Origin: Ignavibacteriae bacterium HGW-Ignavibacteriae-1
GTDB taxonomy: Bacteria; Bacteroidota; Ignavibacteria; Kapaibacteriales; UBA2268
DNA length: 64,000 nt
Reading direction: 5' to 3'
NCBI GenBank assembly: GCA_002839825.1
Contig: PGYU01000010.1
Coordinates: 1 to 64,000 of the forward strand
Positions 1 to 9,089 of the stretch are shown here, in pieces; the first letter of the stretch is position 1; each line of letters starts with the position of its first letter. The notes beneath the pieces were generated by a model. It made no database searches. It was given only the letters and a program-made list of their open reading frames with translations, and was not told the DNA's origin. The position numbers were made by a program, and so were the translations under genes.

Positions 1-1151
1 AATGTTGTGATTTTTAAATGTTGAGCCAAATCTGAATCTAAAAACATCGAACGAGATGATTTAAGCAATTCATATAAACGCTCTTTGTCAATTTTGACAA
101 ATCCGTACTTCGATAAATACTGCAATTTCGAGAATAATTTATGCCGACCGATTTCTGCCCAACCGGCATCTATTTGAATCAGTCCTGAATTGTAAATATA
201 GTCACTTAGTCGCATGAACAAGTATTCTGAAGCGACAGATTGGCTCCTGTTTCCTTCTACATAATTGATTATATCATCAAAAGTAAAAGGGTAGCTTTCC
301 AAATCGTCCGTATCCAAAATCGAATGTTCCAAACCCACTATTTTACAAATTTTTGCGGCGGTAATATTGTCGGGATGATCGGCAAATCCTATGCTGATTG
401 CCTTCAAATCCGATTTTGCGGGCTTCATCAACGACAATAAAAATCTCGAATCTAATCCGCCGGACATTGATATTACCGACTGGAAATCTTCAATTTCCGG
501 AAATGAAAGTTGAATGATTTCATTTTTAATTTCTTCTTCAGATTTTGGAAATTCTGTGGGGGCTTGCAATTTGGAGCGTTCCCGATTCAGCCCATTCTCG
601 GTCAATTTCAGTTGCAACATCTCCGCACCACAATACCTTGTGATGCCATGAGCATAAGATTCTTTGTCAAGCTGAACTTTGAGCAAAAATCCGGTAGCTA
701 ACCAATTTTGATTAAGTTTGAATCCGCCAATAATTTCAGCTATTAATCTCGTTTCCGTACTTATGATACTGTATCCGTCGCCTGTGTATTCGTAAAATTC
801 ACGAAAGCCCAGAATATCATTTGCCACAGTTAGCGTATTGTTTCGTTTGGTGCAAAAAACAAAATGTCCTTCAAAAGAACTTGCTTTTGAAGGGTTTTGA
901 GCGACTTCATCGAGATTTTCATTTCTGACTAATATATACTTGTCTTTTGTTTTTTGCAGAGGCACTCCACATACAGCTATATCCGTTTCCGAATTTCGTC
1001 TGTATGCAAAAGTTTCTTTAAGTCCGCCACCTGCGAGCATGTAATCCGGCGAAGAGATAATCACTTTGTCTGCAAATCTATTGGTGACAAGTTCCCGAAT
1101 GGATTCGGGATAATGTCCGAACACTGCAAAAATAAAAGTCAAGGCTGCCAT
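1..1151 (-). CDS. Asparagine synthase-like protein (C-terminus cut off by window edge)
   Basis: I read this open frame on the minus strand; it runs off position 1. It has a degenerate class II glutamine amidotransferase-like N-terminus (a DILGFREFYEY segment) and then an ATP-pyrophosphatase PP-loop, SGGLDSR, at about residues 230-236, as in the AsnB family. The start (MAALTFIFAVFG or MTFIFAVFG) lacks the catalytic Cys2 of true glutamine-hydrolysing AsnB, so free ammonia or another nucleophile may be used. Relatives of this type often sit in exopolysaccharide clusters, and the divergent flippase fits that. The start is uncertain. An AGGGAGGG sequence abuts the ATG at 1151 but lies 9 nt from an in-frame TTG at 1142, which may be the true start. 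The exact substrate is unknown. Confidence 0.75.
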   Translation of the reverse strand, partial: MAALTFIFAVFGHYPESIRELVTNRFADKVIISSPDYMLAGGGLKETFAYRRNSETDIAVCGVPLQKTKDKYILVRNENLDEVAQNPSKASSFEGHFVFCTKRNNTLTVANDILGFREFYEYTGDGYSIISTETRLIAEIIGGFKLNQNWLATGFLLKVQLDKESYAHGITRYCGAEMLQLKLTENGLNRERSKLQAPTEFPKSEEEIKNEIIQLSFPEIEDFQSVISMSGGLDSRFLLSLMKPAKSDLKAISIGFADHPDNITAAKICKIVGLEHSILDTDDLESYPFTFDDIINYVEGNRSQSVASEYLFMRLSDYIYNSGLIQIDAGWAEIGRHKLFSKLQYLSKYGFVKIDKERLYELLKSSRSMFLDSDLAQHLKITT

Positions 1152-1207
1152 CCCTCCCTGCTATCAGTCAATATTTCTTGCGGGCTATACTTTTTTTCGT
1201 TACCCAT
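1139..1207 (-). CDS. Possible 22-residue upstream ORF coupled to the asparagine synthase-like gene
   Basis: A 22-codon frame (MGNEKKYSPQEILTDSREGW, then QP) has an AAGGTG ribosome-binding sequence 7 nt before its ATG. Its TGA stop overlaps a candidate TTG start of the downstream gene in a TTGA arrangement. This layout would suit translational coupling. No family is recognised and the ORF may be fortuitous. Confidence 0.25.
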   Translation of the reverse strand: MGNEKKYSPQEILTDSREGWQP

Positions 1208-1267
1208 TAAGCATCACCTTCAAAATTTATATTTATTGTTAGACAGATAATTCTTAAATTGCAAAGT

Positions 1268-2512
1268 ATGAATAAAAAAAACGGAAATCAAATTTTAAAA
1301 AAAAATATATCGGTTTCGATTCTCTACTTAATGTCCGCTGACCTTGTCAACGCCGTATTAGGTATATTATTTGCGTTTGTTCTGGGAAGATTTTTCGGAG
1401 CGGAGTATCTTGGGATTTATACCTTTTCATTTATGCTCGCCACAATGCTCTGGACTTTGGGCGAATCCGGTTATGAAATCGAAATACCGCGTGAAATTGC
1501 TCAAAAGCCCGACAGGATGAAGGAACTAATCAGCGATGCCCAAATATTTAAATCGCGGATTCTCTTGTTCGGATTCCCGATTTTTTGCCTTTATGGTATC
1601 ATTGCTCTCGGCGAAATGTCTTTTCTGGCAATTATCCCATGGGTGATTCCGGCTTCTACGAATATGACTTTGAGGTCTGTTTGCCGTGGACTCAAGATGT
1701 TCAGGAGCATTTCGAGAATCGAAATAAGCATATCATTATTCATGTATCCGACAATGGCTTTCGTTCTGTGGTTTACTGAGAGTATTGCTTATGTGTTTAT
1801 GGTATTGGTAGCCTCAGAGTTTATTAAAATGCTCTTGTATTTATATACAGTGCGCAAAATCGAGAATTTCCCATTAAGTCTGCTTTTCCCTTATAATAAG
1901 TCACTGTTCTCATTCAGTTCGATGATAGCAAGAATCAAGGAGCGACGTGGATTTACGTTTGTAAATTTGCTGACGATGTTGCAATACAGGTCAACATTGC
2001 TGATTTTGCCTATGCTTCAAAGCAACTACATGGTCGGTGTTTATACCGTGGGAATGCGATTTGTCACGCTACTTAAGTTGCTCCCGGCATCCACAATCAA
2101 TGTGCTTTTGCCTGAATTTTCCTCCGAAAACAAGGCGGAACATAAATCTTTACTTGTAAAATCGCTTTCGTACATGTTTATAATCACTGTCACAATTGCT
2201 TTCACAATTTTTGCTTTAGCAGAATTTATCATTGATTTGACATTTCAAATTCCCGAAGCGATTGAAATTCTGCGAATAATGATATGGGCAATCATTCCAA
2301 TCTCGATGCATAAAATAATAGAATCATATTTGATGTCGCGAAATTTTGAAATGCAAATCTCCAAATCATTGTTTGGCACTGCTTTGTTTACATTGTTGGC
2401 AGTAGTGATAGTAAATTTCTTTTATGGTATTAACGGTATAGCTTATATCTTTGTAGTTAGTGAAATTGTACTTTTAACACTTTACTTATTTTTATTGAAA
2501 AAAAGTGGATAA
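1268..2512 (+). CDS. Oligosaccharide flippase (Wzx/MurJ-like membrane protein)
   Basis: A polytopic inner-membrane protein of 414 residues with about 10-12 hydrophobic segments spread along its length, in the pattern of polysaccharide biosynthesis/export flippases of the MOP superfamily. Such proteins move lipid-linked oligosaccharides across the inner membrane. Early segments contain the typical GRFFGAEYLGIYTFSF-type motif of Wzx proteins (residues about 36-51). I chose the ATG at 1268; a TTG three codons upstream is the only alternative. The gene is divergent from an asparagine synthase-like gene and its last codons overlap tatC by 8 nt, so the two are probably co-transcribed. The substrate cannot be inferred. 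Confidence 0.8.
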   Translation: MNKKNGNQILKKNISVSILYLMSADLVNAVLGILFAFVLGRFFGAEYLGIYTFSFMLATMLWTLGESGYEIEIPREIAQKPDRMKELISDAQIFKSRILLFGFPIFCLYGIIALGEMSFLAIIPWVIPASTNMTLRSVCRGLKMFRSISRIEISISLFMYPTMAFVLWFTESIAYVFMVLVASEFIKMLLYLYTVRKIENFPLSLLFPYNKSLFSFSSMIARIKERRGFTFVNLLTMLQYRSTLLILPMLQSNYMVGVYTVGMRFVTLLKLLPASTINVLLPEFSSENKAEHKSLLVKSLSYMFIITVTIAFTIFALAEFIIDLTFQIPEAIEILRIMIWAIIPISMHKIIESYLMSRNFEMQISKSLFGTALFTLLAVVIVNFFYGINGIAYIFVVSEIVLLTLYLFLLKKSG

Positions 2513-3263
2513 CGAGAAAGAAAATATAGAATCAGGCGAGGAAAAAGAAGAAATCGGCTTCATGGGGCATTTGGATGAACTCAGAAAGCGGATAATTTTT
2601 GCATTTGTTGGCATTGTCATCGGCTGCATTATATCGGGTTTCTTCATCGAACAATTGATGGATTACATACTGCTCGCACCTGCTCAAGCAGCGAAATTAA
2701 GTTTGCAGAATTTGCAGCCATTCGGCATACCGTTTTTGTATTTCAAAGTGATATTCATCACCGGCTTCATCATATCATTTCCATTTTTACTTTGGCAATT
2801 ATGGCTTTTCATAGCTCCGGGCTTGTACGAGAATGAAAGAAAGTGGGCAAGTAAGATTACTTTTTTTACTTCGATATCATTTTTCATTGGAGTTGCATTC
2901 GCATACTTTTTCATGATTCCATCTATGCTTGGGTTTGCGGCAACTTTCGGCACCGATAAAATCAGAACCGATATTGATGTCAACGCCTACTTCGGATTTG
3001 TGACATTAATGATTTTAGCGTCGGGGATAATATTCGAAATGCCAATGGTATCTTATGTCTTGGCTAAAGCCGGTTTAATCACATCTAAAGGACTTCGGTC
3101 GTATTGGCGGCATGCAGTTGTTGTGATTATCATTTTAGCCGCCATTCTGACTCCAACGCCTGACCCGATTAACCAGATGTTTTTTGCGCTACCACTTTTT
3201 ATTTTATATGAAGTTAGTATTTGGATTGTTAAATTAGTCGAAAAGAAACCAAAAGATGAATAA
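2505..3263 (+). CDS. tatC: Sec-independent (Tat) translocase subunit TatC
   Basis: TatC is the signal-recognition core of the twin-arginine translocase that exports folded proteins. The 252-residue protein has the family hallmarks: an N-terminal FMGHLDELRKR segment (residues about 19-29) just before the first membrane helix, six hydrophobic helices, and an LFIAPGLYENER loop (residues about 101-112) after helix 2. It starts at a GTG that overlaps the flippase stop by 8 nt; an ATG at 2562 would cut into the conserved N-terminus. No tatA/tatB gene is adjacent. The nitrous oxide reductase in this window carries a Sec/lipoprotein signal and should not need Tat. Confidence 0.93.
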   Translation: MDNEKENIESGEEKEEIGFMGHLDELRKRIIFAFVGIVIGCIISGFFIEQLMDYILLAPAQAAKLSLQNLQPFGIPFLYFKVIFITGFIISFPFLLWQLWLFIAPGLYENERKWASKITFFTSISFFIGVAFAYFFMIPSMLGFAATFGTDKIRTDIDVNAYFGFVTLMILASGIIFEMPMVSYVLAKAGLITSKGLRSYWRHAVVVIIILAAILTPTPDPINQMFFALPLFILYEVSIWIVKLVEKKPKDE

Positions 3264-3343
3264 TACGATAAGTAATATATTTTCGTTATTAATTTATTAT
3301 TCAAGTGTGAATTTCTCATACATTAAGTAATTTTATTAAACAG

Positions 3344-4321
3344 ATGATGACTTTAAACGATATAATAAAACCGGTAAAAGATGATTTGAAAGAGTTCTCG
3401 AGCTATTTCAAAGGCACACTGAACACTAATGTACCGTTGTTGAACTTAATAATCAAATATGTCGCTCAACGTAAAGGAAAGCAACTACGTCCGATTTTGG
3501 TTTTCCTCTCTGCGAAAATATGTGGAGAAGTTAATCCACGTTCGTTTGTTGGGGCATCTTTGGTAGAATTGCTCCATTCGGCTACACTGATTCATGACGA
3601 CGTAGTTGACGAAGCATCCGAGCGTCGCGGCTTGGCTTCAATTAATGCCAAATGGAATAATAAAATTGCTGTACTAATTGGCGATTTCTTGCTCTCCAAG
3701 GGTTTGTTAACTGCTATTGAAAACGAAGAATTTGATTTTCTTCATGCTATTTCCGTGGCTGTAAGACGGATGAGCGAAGGGGAATTATTATCAATTGACA
3801 AAAGCCGCAACACATCAATAGACGAGGAAACTTATTTCCGTATAATTGGCGATAAGACTGCTTCATTGCTATCTTCATGTTGCAAAATCGGTGCTTTGAG
3901 CGCCACCACAAACACTGAATATCACCAAGCTCTCAGCGAATACGGCGAAAATATTGGCATCGCTTTCCAAATCAAAGACGATATGCTCGATTATACTTCA
4001 CGTAGCATTTTAATCGGCAAGCCCGTAGGCAACGACATCAAAGAGAAAAAAATCACTCTACCATTGCTCTATGCTTTGAGCAAATTGGACGAAAAAGATG
4101 CAAGTAAAATCAAAAACAGAATTTTGAAAGGGAAAATGACTAAAGGCGAAATTGCCGATCTCATCGAGCAAGTAGTGCAAATGGGAGGTATTGATTATGC
4201 GGAAAAAATTGCAAAAGAATACGTTGACAAAGCGAAGTCATATCTTGAAATTTTCCCTGAATCACCGGCAAAGACTTCCTTTTTGCAATTTGCTGATTTT
4301 GTTATTTTGCGTACAAATTAA
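3344..4321 (+). CDS. Long-chain trans-polyprenyl diphosphate synthase (IspB/HepT-like)
   Basis: This enzyme condenses isopentenyl diphosphate units onto an allylic primer, probably to make the side chain of menaquinone. At 325 residues it has the usual family length. Both aspartate-rich motifs are present: HDDVVDEA (first, about residue 84) and KDDMLDY (second, about residue 210), together with GKQLRP near the N-terminus. The residues before the first motif (LLHSATLI) lack the bulky aromatics that cap short-chain synthases, which favours a long product; that is an inference. Two consecutive ATG codons open the gene. MenA, encoded 58 kb further on, would use the product. Confidence 0.9.
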   Translation: MMTLNDIIKPVKDDLKEFSSYFKGTLNTNVPLLNLIIKYVAQRKGKQLRPILVFLSAKICGEVNPRSFVGASLVELLHSATLIHDDVVDEASERRGLASINAKWNNKIAVLIGDFLLSKGLLTAIENEEFDFLHAISVAVRRMSEGELLSIDKSRNTSIDEETYFRIIGDKTASLLSSCCKIGALSATTNTEYHQALSEYGENIGIAFQIKDDMLDYTSRSILIGKPVGNDIKEKKITLPLLYALSKLDEKDASKIKNRILKGKMTKGEIADLIEQVVQMGGIDYAEKIAKEYVDKAKSYLEIFPESPAKTSFLQFADFVILRTN

Positions 4322-4341
4322 TAAATTGGGATTTGATTAGC

Positions 4342-5073
4342 ATGGAAGAAATTAATGTACTTTTTGCAATTGAATCGGAAGAACTGATTTCCGAAGGTCG
4401 GATTGAAGAGGCTATATCGCTTTGCGAGCGAGGGCTCGAAATTTACCCCGATTATGCTGCCGCTGTTGCTATCTTAGCTCATGCATATTCACTTGTCGGA
4501 GATTCGCAGCGTTCGCAACAAGTTATCGAAAAATTTGCCGACAATATTATTCAAAACAAGCCTGCCAAGTATCGGGCAAAAGAAGCGCATTATGAACCAA
4601 TTCAAAACATTGCCGAAACGTTTGAGACGATTGATGACATTGATGAAACAACTGATGCTGAAACTGAAGTTGAATTTGAGCAGAATTATGAGGTAGAAAT
4701 TCCGGTTCATGTAGACATTAAATTAACAGCTTTTTATGCGAAATCTGCTGATGAAGCAATGCAAATTAAAAAGAAAAAAGCGTCCGATGAACAAAAAAAA
4801 TATGATTTAACAATGTCGAGATTTTATTCCGATGCCGGTAATCGCAAATTAGCTCCGAAATATCGTAAAAAAATAGTCAGAACAATCGCTATCGAAAGCG
4901 ATGAATTTTTCAAATTGGATGATATTCGCGGTTTGCCTGTGACTGAAACCTATGCAAATATTCTTATCCGGCAAGGTAATTTCAGCAAAGCAAAGGCAAT
5001 TTACAGAGAACTAATCAAAATTCAGCCCGAAAAAGAACAATATTTCGAGTCGAAAATTTCCGAAATCAACTGA
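4342..5073 (+). CDS. TPR-repeat protein of unknown function
   Basis: A 243-residue, probably cytoplasmic protein with no signal peptide. The N-terminus (residues about 5-55) and C-terminus (residues about 205-240) resemble tetratricopeptide helices, for example the repeat around EAISLCERGLEIYPDYAAA and the one around SKAKAIYRELIKIQPEKEQY. The middle is acidic and low-complexity (about residues 90-120), then Lys-rich. TPR proteins act as protein-binding scaffolds; the partner is unknown. I chose the ATG at 4342; a TTG three codons upstream is possible. It follows the polyprenyl synthase by 20 bp, so it is probably in the same operon, and its stop overlaps the convergent SRAP gene by 8 nt. Confidence 0.7.
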   Translation: MEEINVLFAIESEELISEGRIEEAISLCERGLEIYPDYAAAVAILAHAYSLVGDSQRSQQVIEKFADNIIQNKPAKYRAKEAHYEPIQNIAETFETIDDIDETTDAETEVEFEQNYEVEIPVHVDIKLTAFYAKSADEAMQIKKKKASDEQKKYDLTMSRFYSDAGNRKLAPKYRKKIVRTIAIESDEFFKLDDIRGLPVTETYANILIRQGNFSKAKAIYRELIKIQPEKEQYFESKISEIN

Positions 5074-5749
5074 CAACTAAGTCATCGCCTTGCGGAGTAA
5101 GGCAATCTGCATTATTATATTGCGGATTGTTTACCGAATGAGTCACAGGATACGCCCTCAATTTATACGAATGTATCGGCTTCAGCTTATCGCGTATTTC
5201 ATTAAAGTCAATTTTTGTATCCAACCACAGACTAATATCATCAGGGTCCAATATTACGGGCATTCGGTTGTGAATCAGTGCCATCAGCGTATTTGGCTCG
5301 GTTGTAATAATTGTTGCCGTAGTAATTATTTCGTTGTTTTCATTTTTCCAGTTATCGTACAAACCGGCAAAACACATCAATTCGTCGTTATTCATTGTGA
5401 TGTAATGCGGGATTTGGTCGTTACTCGCCTTGAACCATTCGTAAAAACCTGATGCAAGAATTATACATCTATAGCGATTCAAAAGCCGCTTAAACGAAGC
5501 TTTTTCCATAAGTGTTTCAGCTCGTGCATTTATCATTTTATTCCCGATGGAACTGTCCTTAGCCCAAGACGGAATCAGTCCCCATCTGAAATACGAAAGA
5601 GTAATCGCTTCACCTTCGCCCTTCAAGCATGCGATAGATGCTGTAGGAGCTATGTTATAGCTATTCCTTATTTCATTCTGAATTTTTATTTTTGGCACTA
5701 CTTTTTCAACATCTTTTATTGTTGCATTTAGTGCAAATCTTTCACACAT
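5066..5749 (-). CDS. SRAP-domain protein (YedK/HMCES family), abasic-site DNA-protein crosslinker
   Basis: SRAP proteins form a covalent thiazolidine crosslink with abasic sites in single-stranded DNA and so protect them during replication. The catalytic nucleophile is Cys2 exposed after Met removal, so I start the gene at the ATG giving MCERFA (5749) and not at the upstream codons, which would bury it. The other active-site residues are visible: Asn in NARAET, Glu in ASGFYEW and His in IHNRMPVIL. At 227 residues it has the normal length. It is convergent with the TPR gene and divergent from the ClpB-like gene. No LexA-type operator was recognised upstream. Confidence 0.92.
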   Translation of the reverse strand: MCERFALNATIKDVEKVVPKIKIQNEIRNSYNIAPTASIACLKGEGEAITLSYFRWGLIPSWAKDSSIGNKMINARAETLMEKASFKRLLNRYRCIILASGFYEWFKASNDQIPHYITMNNDELMCFAGLYDNWKNENNEIITTATIITTEPNTLMALIHNRMPVILDPDDISLWLDTKIDFNEIRDKLKPIHSYKLRAYPVTHSVNNPQYNNADCLTPQGDDLVVS

Positions 5750-5845
5750 TTTCAAAAACCTAAACATTTTCCAATTTCCAAAATTAATAAAAAAAACGTT
5801 ACTCCGTTGTATCATTCATTATGTAAAATTGATGTATTTTCAAAC

Positions 5846-7177
5846 ATGAATGATAAAACGGCAAAAGAAGCTACCCGCAAACGCTTGAATGAAATTGAGG
5901 CGGAACTCACGTCATTAAAAGCTAAACAAGGAATATTGTCTGCGAAATGGCATAGGGAAAAGAGCGCTATTAGCACTATCAGAGCGTGTAAAAAAGATTT
6001 AGAGAATCTGAAAATTTCTTCGGAAAATTTTGAACGCGACGGTGAACTTGCAAAAGTTGCCGAAATCAGATACGGAAAATTGCCCGAAATCGAGAAAAAA
6101 CTTCATGATGCAAATCAATTTCTCCAAAAAATTCAGTCCGAAGGAAAAATGCTGAAAGAAGAAGTAGATGCTGAAGACATCGCCGAAGTAGTATCGAAAT
6201 CTACCGGAATACCCGTTAATAGAATGTTGGAATCCGAACTAATCAAATTGCTGAAAATGGAAGAACGCATCCACGAAAGAGTAATTGGGCAAGAAGAAGC
6301 AGTCTTCGCTGTTTCCAATGCTATCAGACGCTCAAGAGCGGGCTTGCAAGATGTAAATCGCCCAATAGGTTCATTCATCTTCATTGGCTCTACAGGAGTC
6401 GGTAAAACTGAATTGGCGAAGGCATTGGCAGAATTTTTATTCGATGACGAGCAAGCCGTAATACGCATTGACATGAGCGAGTACATGGAAAAATTCTCTG
6501 TTTCGCGATTGTTGGGTGCACCTCCCGGCTATGTAGGCTATGAAGAAGGTGGACAACTTACCGAAGCTGTTCGCCGGAAACCCTATTCTGTACTGCTTTT
6601 GGACGAATTTGAAAAAGCTCACGCAGATGTTTTCAATATTTTATTGCAAGTGCTCGATGATGGAAGATTGACTGACGGCAAAGGCAGGCTTGTAGATTTC
6701 AAAAATACGATTATAATTATGACATCAAATTTGGGTACGGAATTTATCCAAGATAAATTGAACTTATTAATTGATGAAAGCAAACGTGACGAAATTATGT
6801 CCGATATTAAAAAGTTAATTGTAGAGCAATTACATAAACGATTAAGACCCGAATTCTTGAACCGAGTGGACGAAATAGTGCTTTTCAAACCGCTGACAAG
6901 TAAAGAAATCAAAAAAATTGCAGAACTACAATTGGGTAGACTTGGAAAAATGCTGGCTCTGAAAAATATTAGTTACGAAGTTTCCGAATGTGCTTTAGAC
7001 TGGCTTGCAAATATTGGTTTCGACCCGCAATTTGGTGCCAGACTACTCAAACGTGCTATACAGAAGCATATTACTGACCCTTTGTCGGTCAAATTGCTTT
7101 CAGCGGAATTTAGTTCGGGAGATAAAATTTACATAGATTGCTTAGAAAATGGAAAATTTATTTTTTCAAAAAAGTAA
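5846..7177 (+). CDS. ClpB-like protein containing only part of the M-domain and NBD2
   Basis: Bacterial ClpB disaggregases have about 860 residues: N-domain, NBD1, coiled-coil M-domain, NBD2. This 443-residue protein starts inside the M-domain and carries a complete second AAA+ module. Visible elements are the M-domain segment ending in AEIRYGKLPEIEKKL, the linker AEVVSKSTGIPVNRMLE, Walker A GSTGVGKT (about 181-188), pore loop GAPPGYVGYEEGG, Walker B LLLDEFEKAH, sensor 1 IIIMTSNLG, arginine finger in RPEFLNRVDE and sensor 2 GARLLKRAI. The ATG at 5846 follows a 96-bp gap after the divergent SRAP gene, so there is no room for a missing half. All NBD2 catalytic residues look intact, so it may be an active single-ring ATPase. 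Confidence 0.85.
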   Translation: MNDKTAKEATRKRLNEIEAELTSLKAKQGILSAKWHREKSAISTIRACKKDLENLKISSENFERDGELAKVAEIRYGKLPEIEKKLHDANQFLQKIQSEGKMLKEEVDAEDIAEVVSKSTGIPVNRMLESELIKLLKMEERIHERVIGQEEAVFAVSNAIRRSRAGLQDVNRPIGSFIFIGSTGVGKTELAKALAEFLFDDEQAVIRIDMSEYMEKFSVSRLLGAPPGYVGYEEGGQLTEAVRRKPYSVLLLDEFEKAHADVFNILLQVLDDGRLTDGKGRLVDFKNTIIIMTSNLGTEFIQDKLNLLIDESKRDEIMSDIKKLIVEQLHKRLRPEFLNRVDEIVLFKPLTSKEIKKIAELQLGRLGKMLALKNISYEVSECALDWLANIGFDPQFGARLLKRAIQKHITDPLSVKLLSAEFSSGDKIYIDCLENGKFIFSKK

Positions 7178-7196
7178 ATTGATATAAATTGCTTAT

Positions 7197-9089
7197 ATGA
7201 ATAAGTTATACTTTCAAAAACATATTTTATTTATGGCATTCGCTGTTTTAATTACAGCGATGGGTGGCAATTCATGCTCAACGCCTAAGGAAGTAGCCAT
7301 CAAACCGCTCTATTTCCCGGCTGTTTCCGAAATTCAGAAGGGTGAATCCGCAAAATTATCTTGGAAATTTGAAGGTGCTGAAAAAATCAGAATCGAAAAT
7401 TTGCGCCGTAATTACGACCCAACGGACAGCATTACCGTCAAACCTGACGCCACTACTATCTATAATTTCCTTGCTATTCGAGGAGTGGACACAGTTTTGT
7501 TCAAGTGGCATGTCTTTGTCAAAGTGCCCGAGGATGTTATCACAACCGGCACAGACCAAGTTACCGATGCAACTCCCTCATTTTTGCAATCGGAATATTT
7601 TTCAGGATTGATTGATTATACTGCCAATGTGAAGCCGAAAAGTTTCCGCATAATCTCTCATATGATTGACAACGACAAAATCAATCTAAATCTCTTAGTT
7701 TTCGATGAATTCGGAAATTTCATCAAAGGGCTTGATAATAATTCAAAATTTGGCAATGATTTGATTGCCAATATGATTGATAATCCATCTGAAAAAATTA
7801 CAAATCTTGAAGTAAAATCATTCAAAAAATATCAAAATGAATCGAAGCATATAGATATGGCTGTATTGCTCGATAACTCCGCAATCGCAGGTGATTACTA
7901 TCCGATACTCGATAATTTTAAAGCATTTACTAAAGGATTGAGCGATAAAGACAGAATCATGTTCCGCTCATTCAACCAAAAAATAAATACATCAGTCGCT
8001 TTGCAAAATGCCGACAAATTTAATAATTTCATTCGTAATGTCGGTATCGAAAAAGCGAGTGGCTTCAGTGCAGTTTACAAATCAGGTCTAAGCACTTTGC
8101 AAGCTTTTGCATCGCAGAAATCAGACAATAAACAAATTTTCGTGTTGATTGCATATAGCACGGATAATGCCTCACTTGTTTATGACCGAAATGATATGGT
8201 AGAGTTTGCCGTATCGCAAGGTATTCCGATTTATATTATTGGAATCGGGAATGCCGTAGATACCTACTCATTAAAATATCTTTGCGATAACACGGGCGGA
8301 AAATATTACGGTTTGGACGATAGCCAATTAACGGATTTGCCAAAAGTTTTCAATGAGATTGCTTTTTCAGTCCAAAAAGGCTATGCACTGACTTTGTCGT
8401 ATAAAGCGAACGAAAATCTAAATGAAAATTATCGAAATGTTATCGTCAGCCACAATACGATTTTACCCAAAATTGCCGATACAGTCAAGATTCCGATTAC
8501 TCGCGAAAAACAGTTCTTCCGCTATCAAGCCGTTGCATCATTCGAGCAACGCGATACCGTCTTGAGCCGCGATTTCGACGAGACAATCAGCACACTCGCT
8601 CGCGTTTTGTCCGAAAGTCCGGGACGAAAGATTGAACTGATTGGCAATAGCAGTATCGAAGGCAACGATGAAGAATCCCACAAATTGGCTCTAAAACGTG
8701 CTCAAGAAGTCAGACGCAGACTTATCGAATTAGGAGCCGACCCGGCTGGGATACGGATTCGTTCCGAAGGCTCGAACAATCCGATTTATTATTTGCAAAA
8801 TTCCTATTGGGCGCAATATTACAATCGCCGAGTGGAATTGCGTTGGCTCGACCCCGACTATTTGCCGTTTGAAATAATTTCAAGCTATGAAGATTCGGAA
8901 TATGAGGCACTGCTCCAAGTGGAAGAATGGGAAAACATCGGCTATCGCTCGTATTACGACCGAGTTTTGCAGAATAATCTTCCATTGTATCGCGTAAAAA
9001 TTTGGGGATATAAAACTCAGCAGGATGCCGAAGAAGTTGCTTCGAAACTTGCCAAACGATTCACTGATTTGCAATTTGAAATCCGCTAA
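7197..9089 (+). CDS. Outer-membrane lipoprotein with VWA-like, OmpA-like and SPOR-like domains
   Basis: A 630-residue protein with a lipoprotein signal (GGNSC at about residues 24-28). Residues about 220-390 look like a von Willebrand A domain (MAVLLDNSAIAG), but the metal-binding DxSxS motif is imperfect (DNSAI). Residues about 445-555 are OmpA_C-like, with the peptidoglycan-binding pattern KLALKRAQEVRRRLIELG and NRRVEL. The last 65 residues (PLYRVKIWGYKTQQDAEEVA) resemble a SPOR domain. Both latter domains bind peptidoglycan, so the protein probably links the outer membrane to the wall. It begins 19 bp after the ClpB-like gene, probably in one operon, and overlaps the convergent hpnE-like gene by 4 nt. 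Confidence 0.78.
   Translation: MNKLYFQKHILFMAFAVLITAMGGNSCSTPKEVAIKPLYFPAVSEIQKGESAKLSWKFEGAEKIRIENLRRNYDPTDSITVKPDATTIYNFLAIRGVDTVLFKWHVFVKVPEDVITTGTDQVTDATPSFLQSEYFSGLIDYTANVKPKSFRIISHMIDNDKINLNLLVFDEFGNFIKGLDNNSKFGNDLIANMIDNPSEKITNLEVKSFKKYQNESKHIDMAVLLDNSAIAGDYYPILDNFKAFTKGLSDKDRIMFRSFNQKINTSVALQNADKFNNFIRNVGIEKASGFSAVYKSGLSTLQAFASQKSDNKQIFVLIAYSTDNASLVYDRNDMVEFAVSQGIPIYIIGIGNAVDTYSLKYLCDNTGGKYYGLDDSQLTDLPKVFNEIAFSVQKGYALTLSYKANENLNENYRNVIVSHNTILPKIADTVKIPITREKQFFRYQAVASFEQRDTVLSRDFDETISTLARVLSESPGRKIELIGNSSIEGNDEESHKLALKRAQEVRRRLIELGADPAGIRIRSEGSNNPIYYLQNSYWAQYYNRRVELRWLDPDYLPFEIISSYEDSEYEALLQVEEWENIGYRSYYDRVLQNNLPLYRVKIWGYKTQQDAEEVASKLAKRFTDLQFEIR

Noticed and set aside
1-1151. Lasso-peptide cyclase with the 22-residue ORF as precursor
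   Set aside because: No lasso protease or PqqD-like gene is adjacent, the small ORF has no recognisable core peptide, and the divergent flippase points to polysaccharide synthesis.
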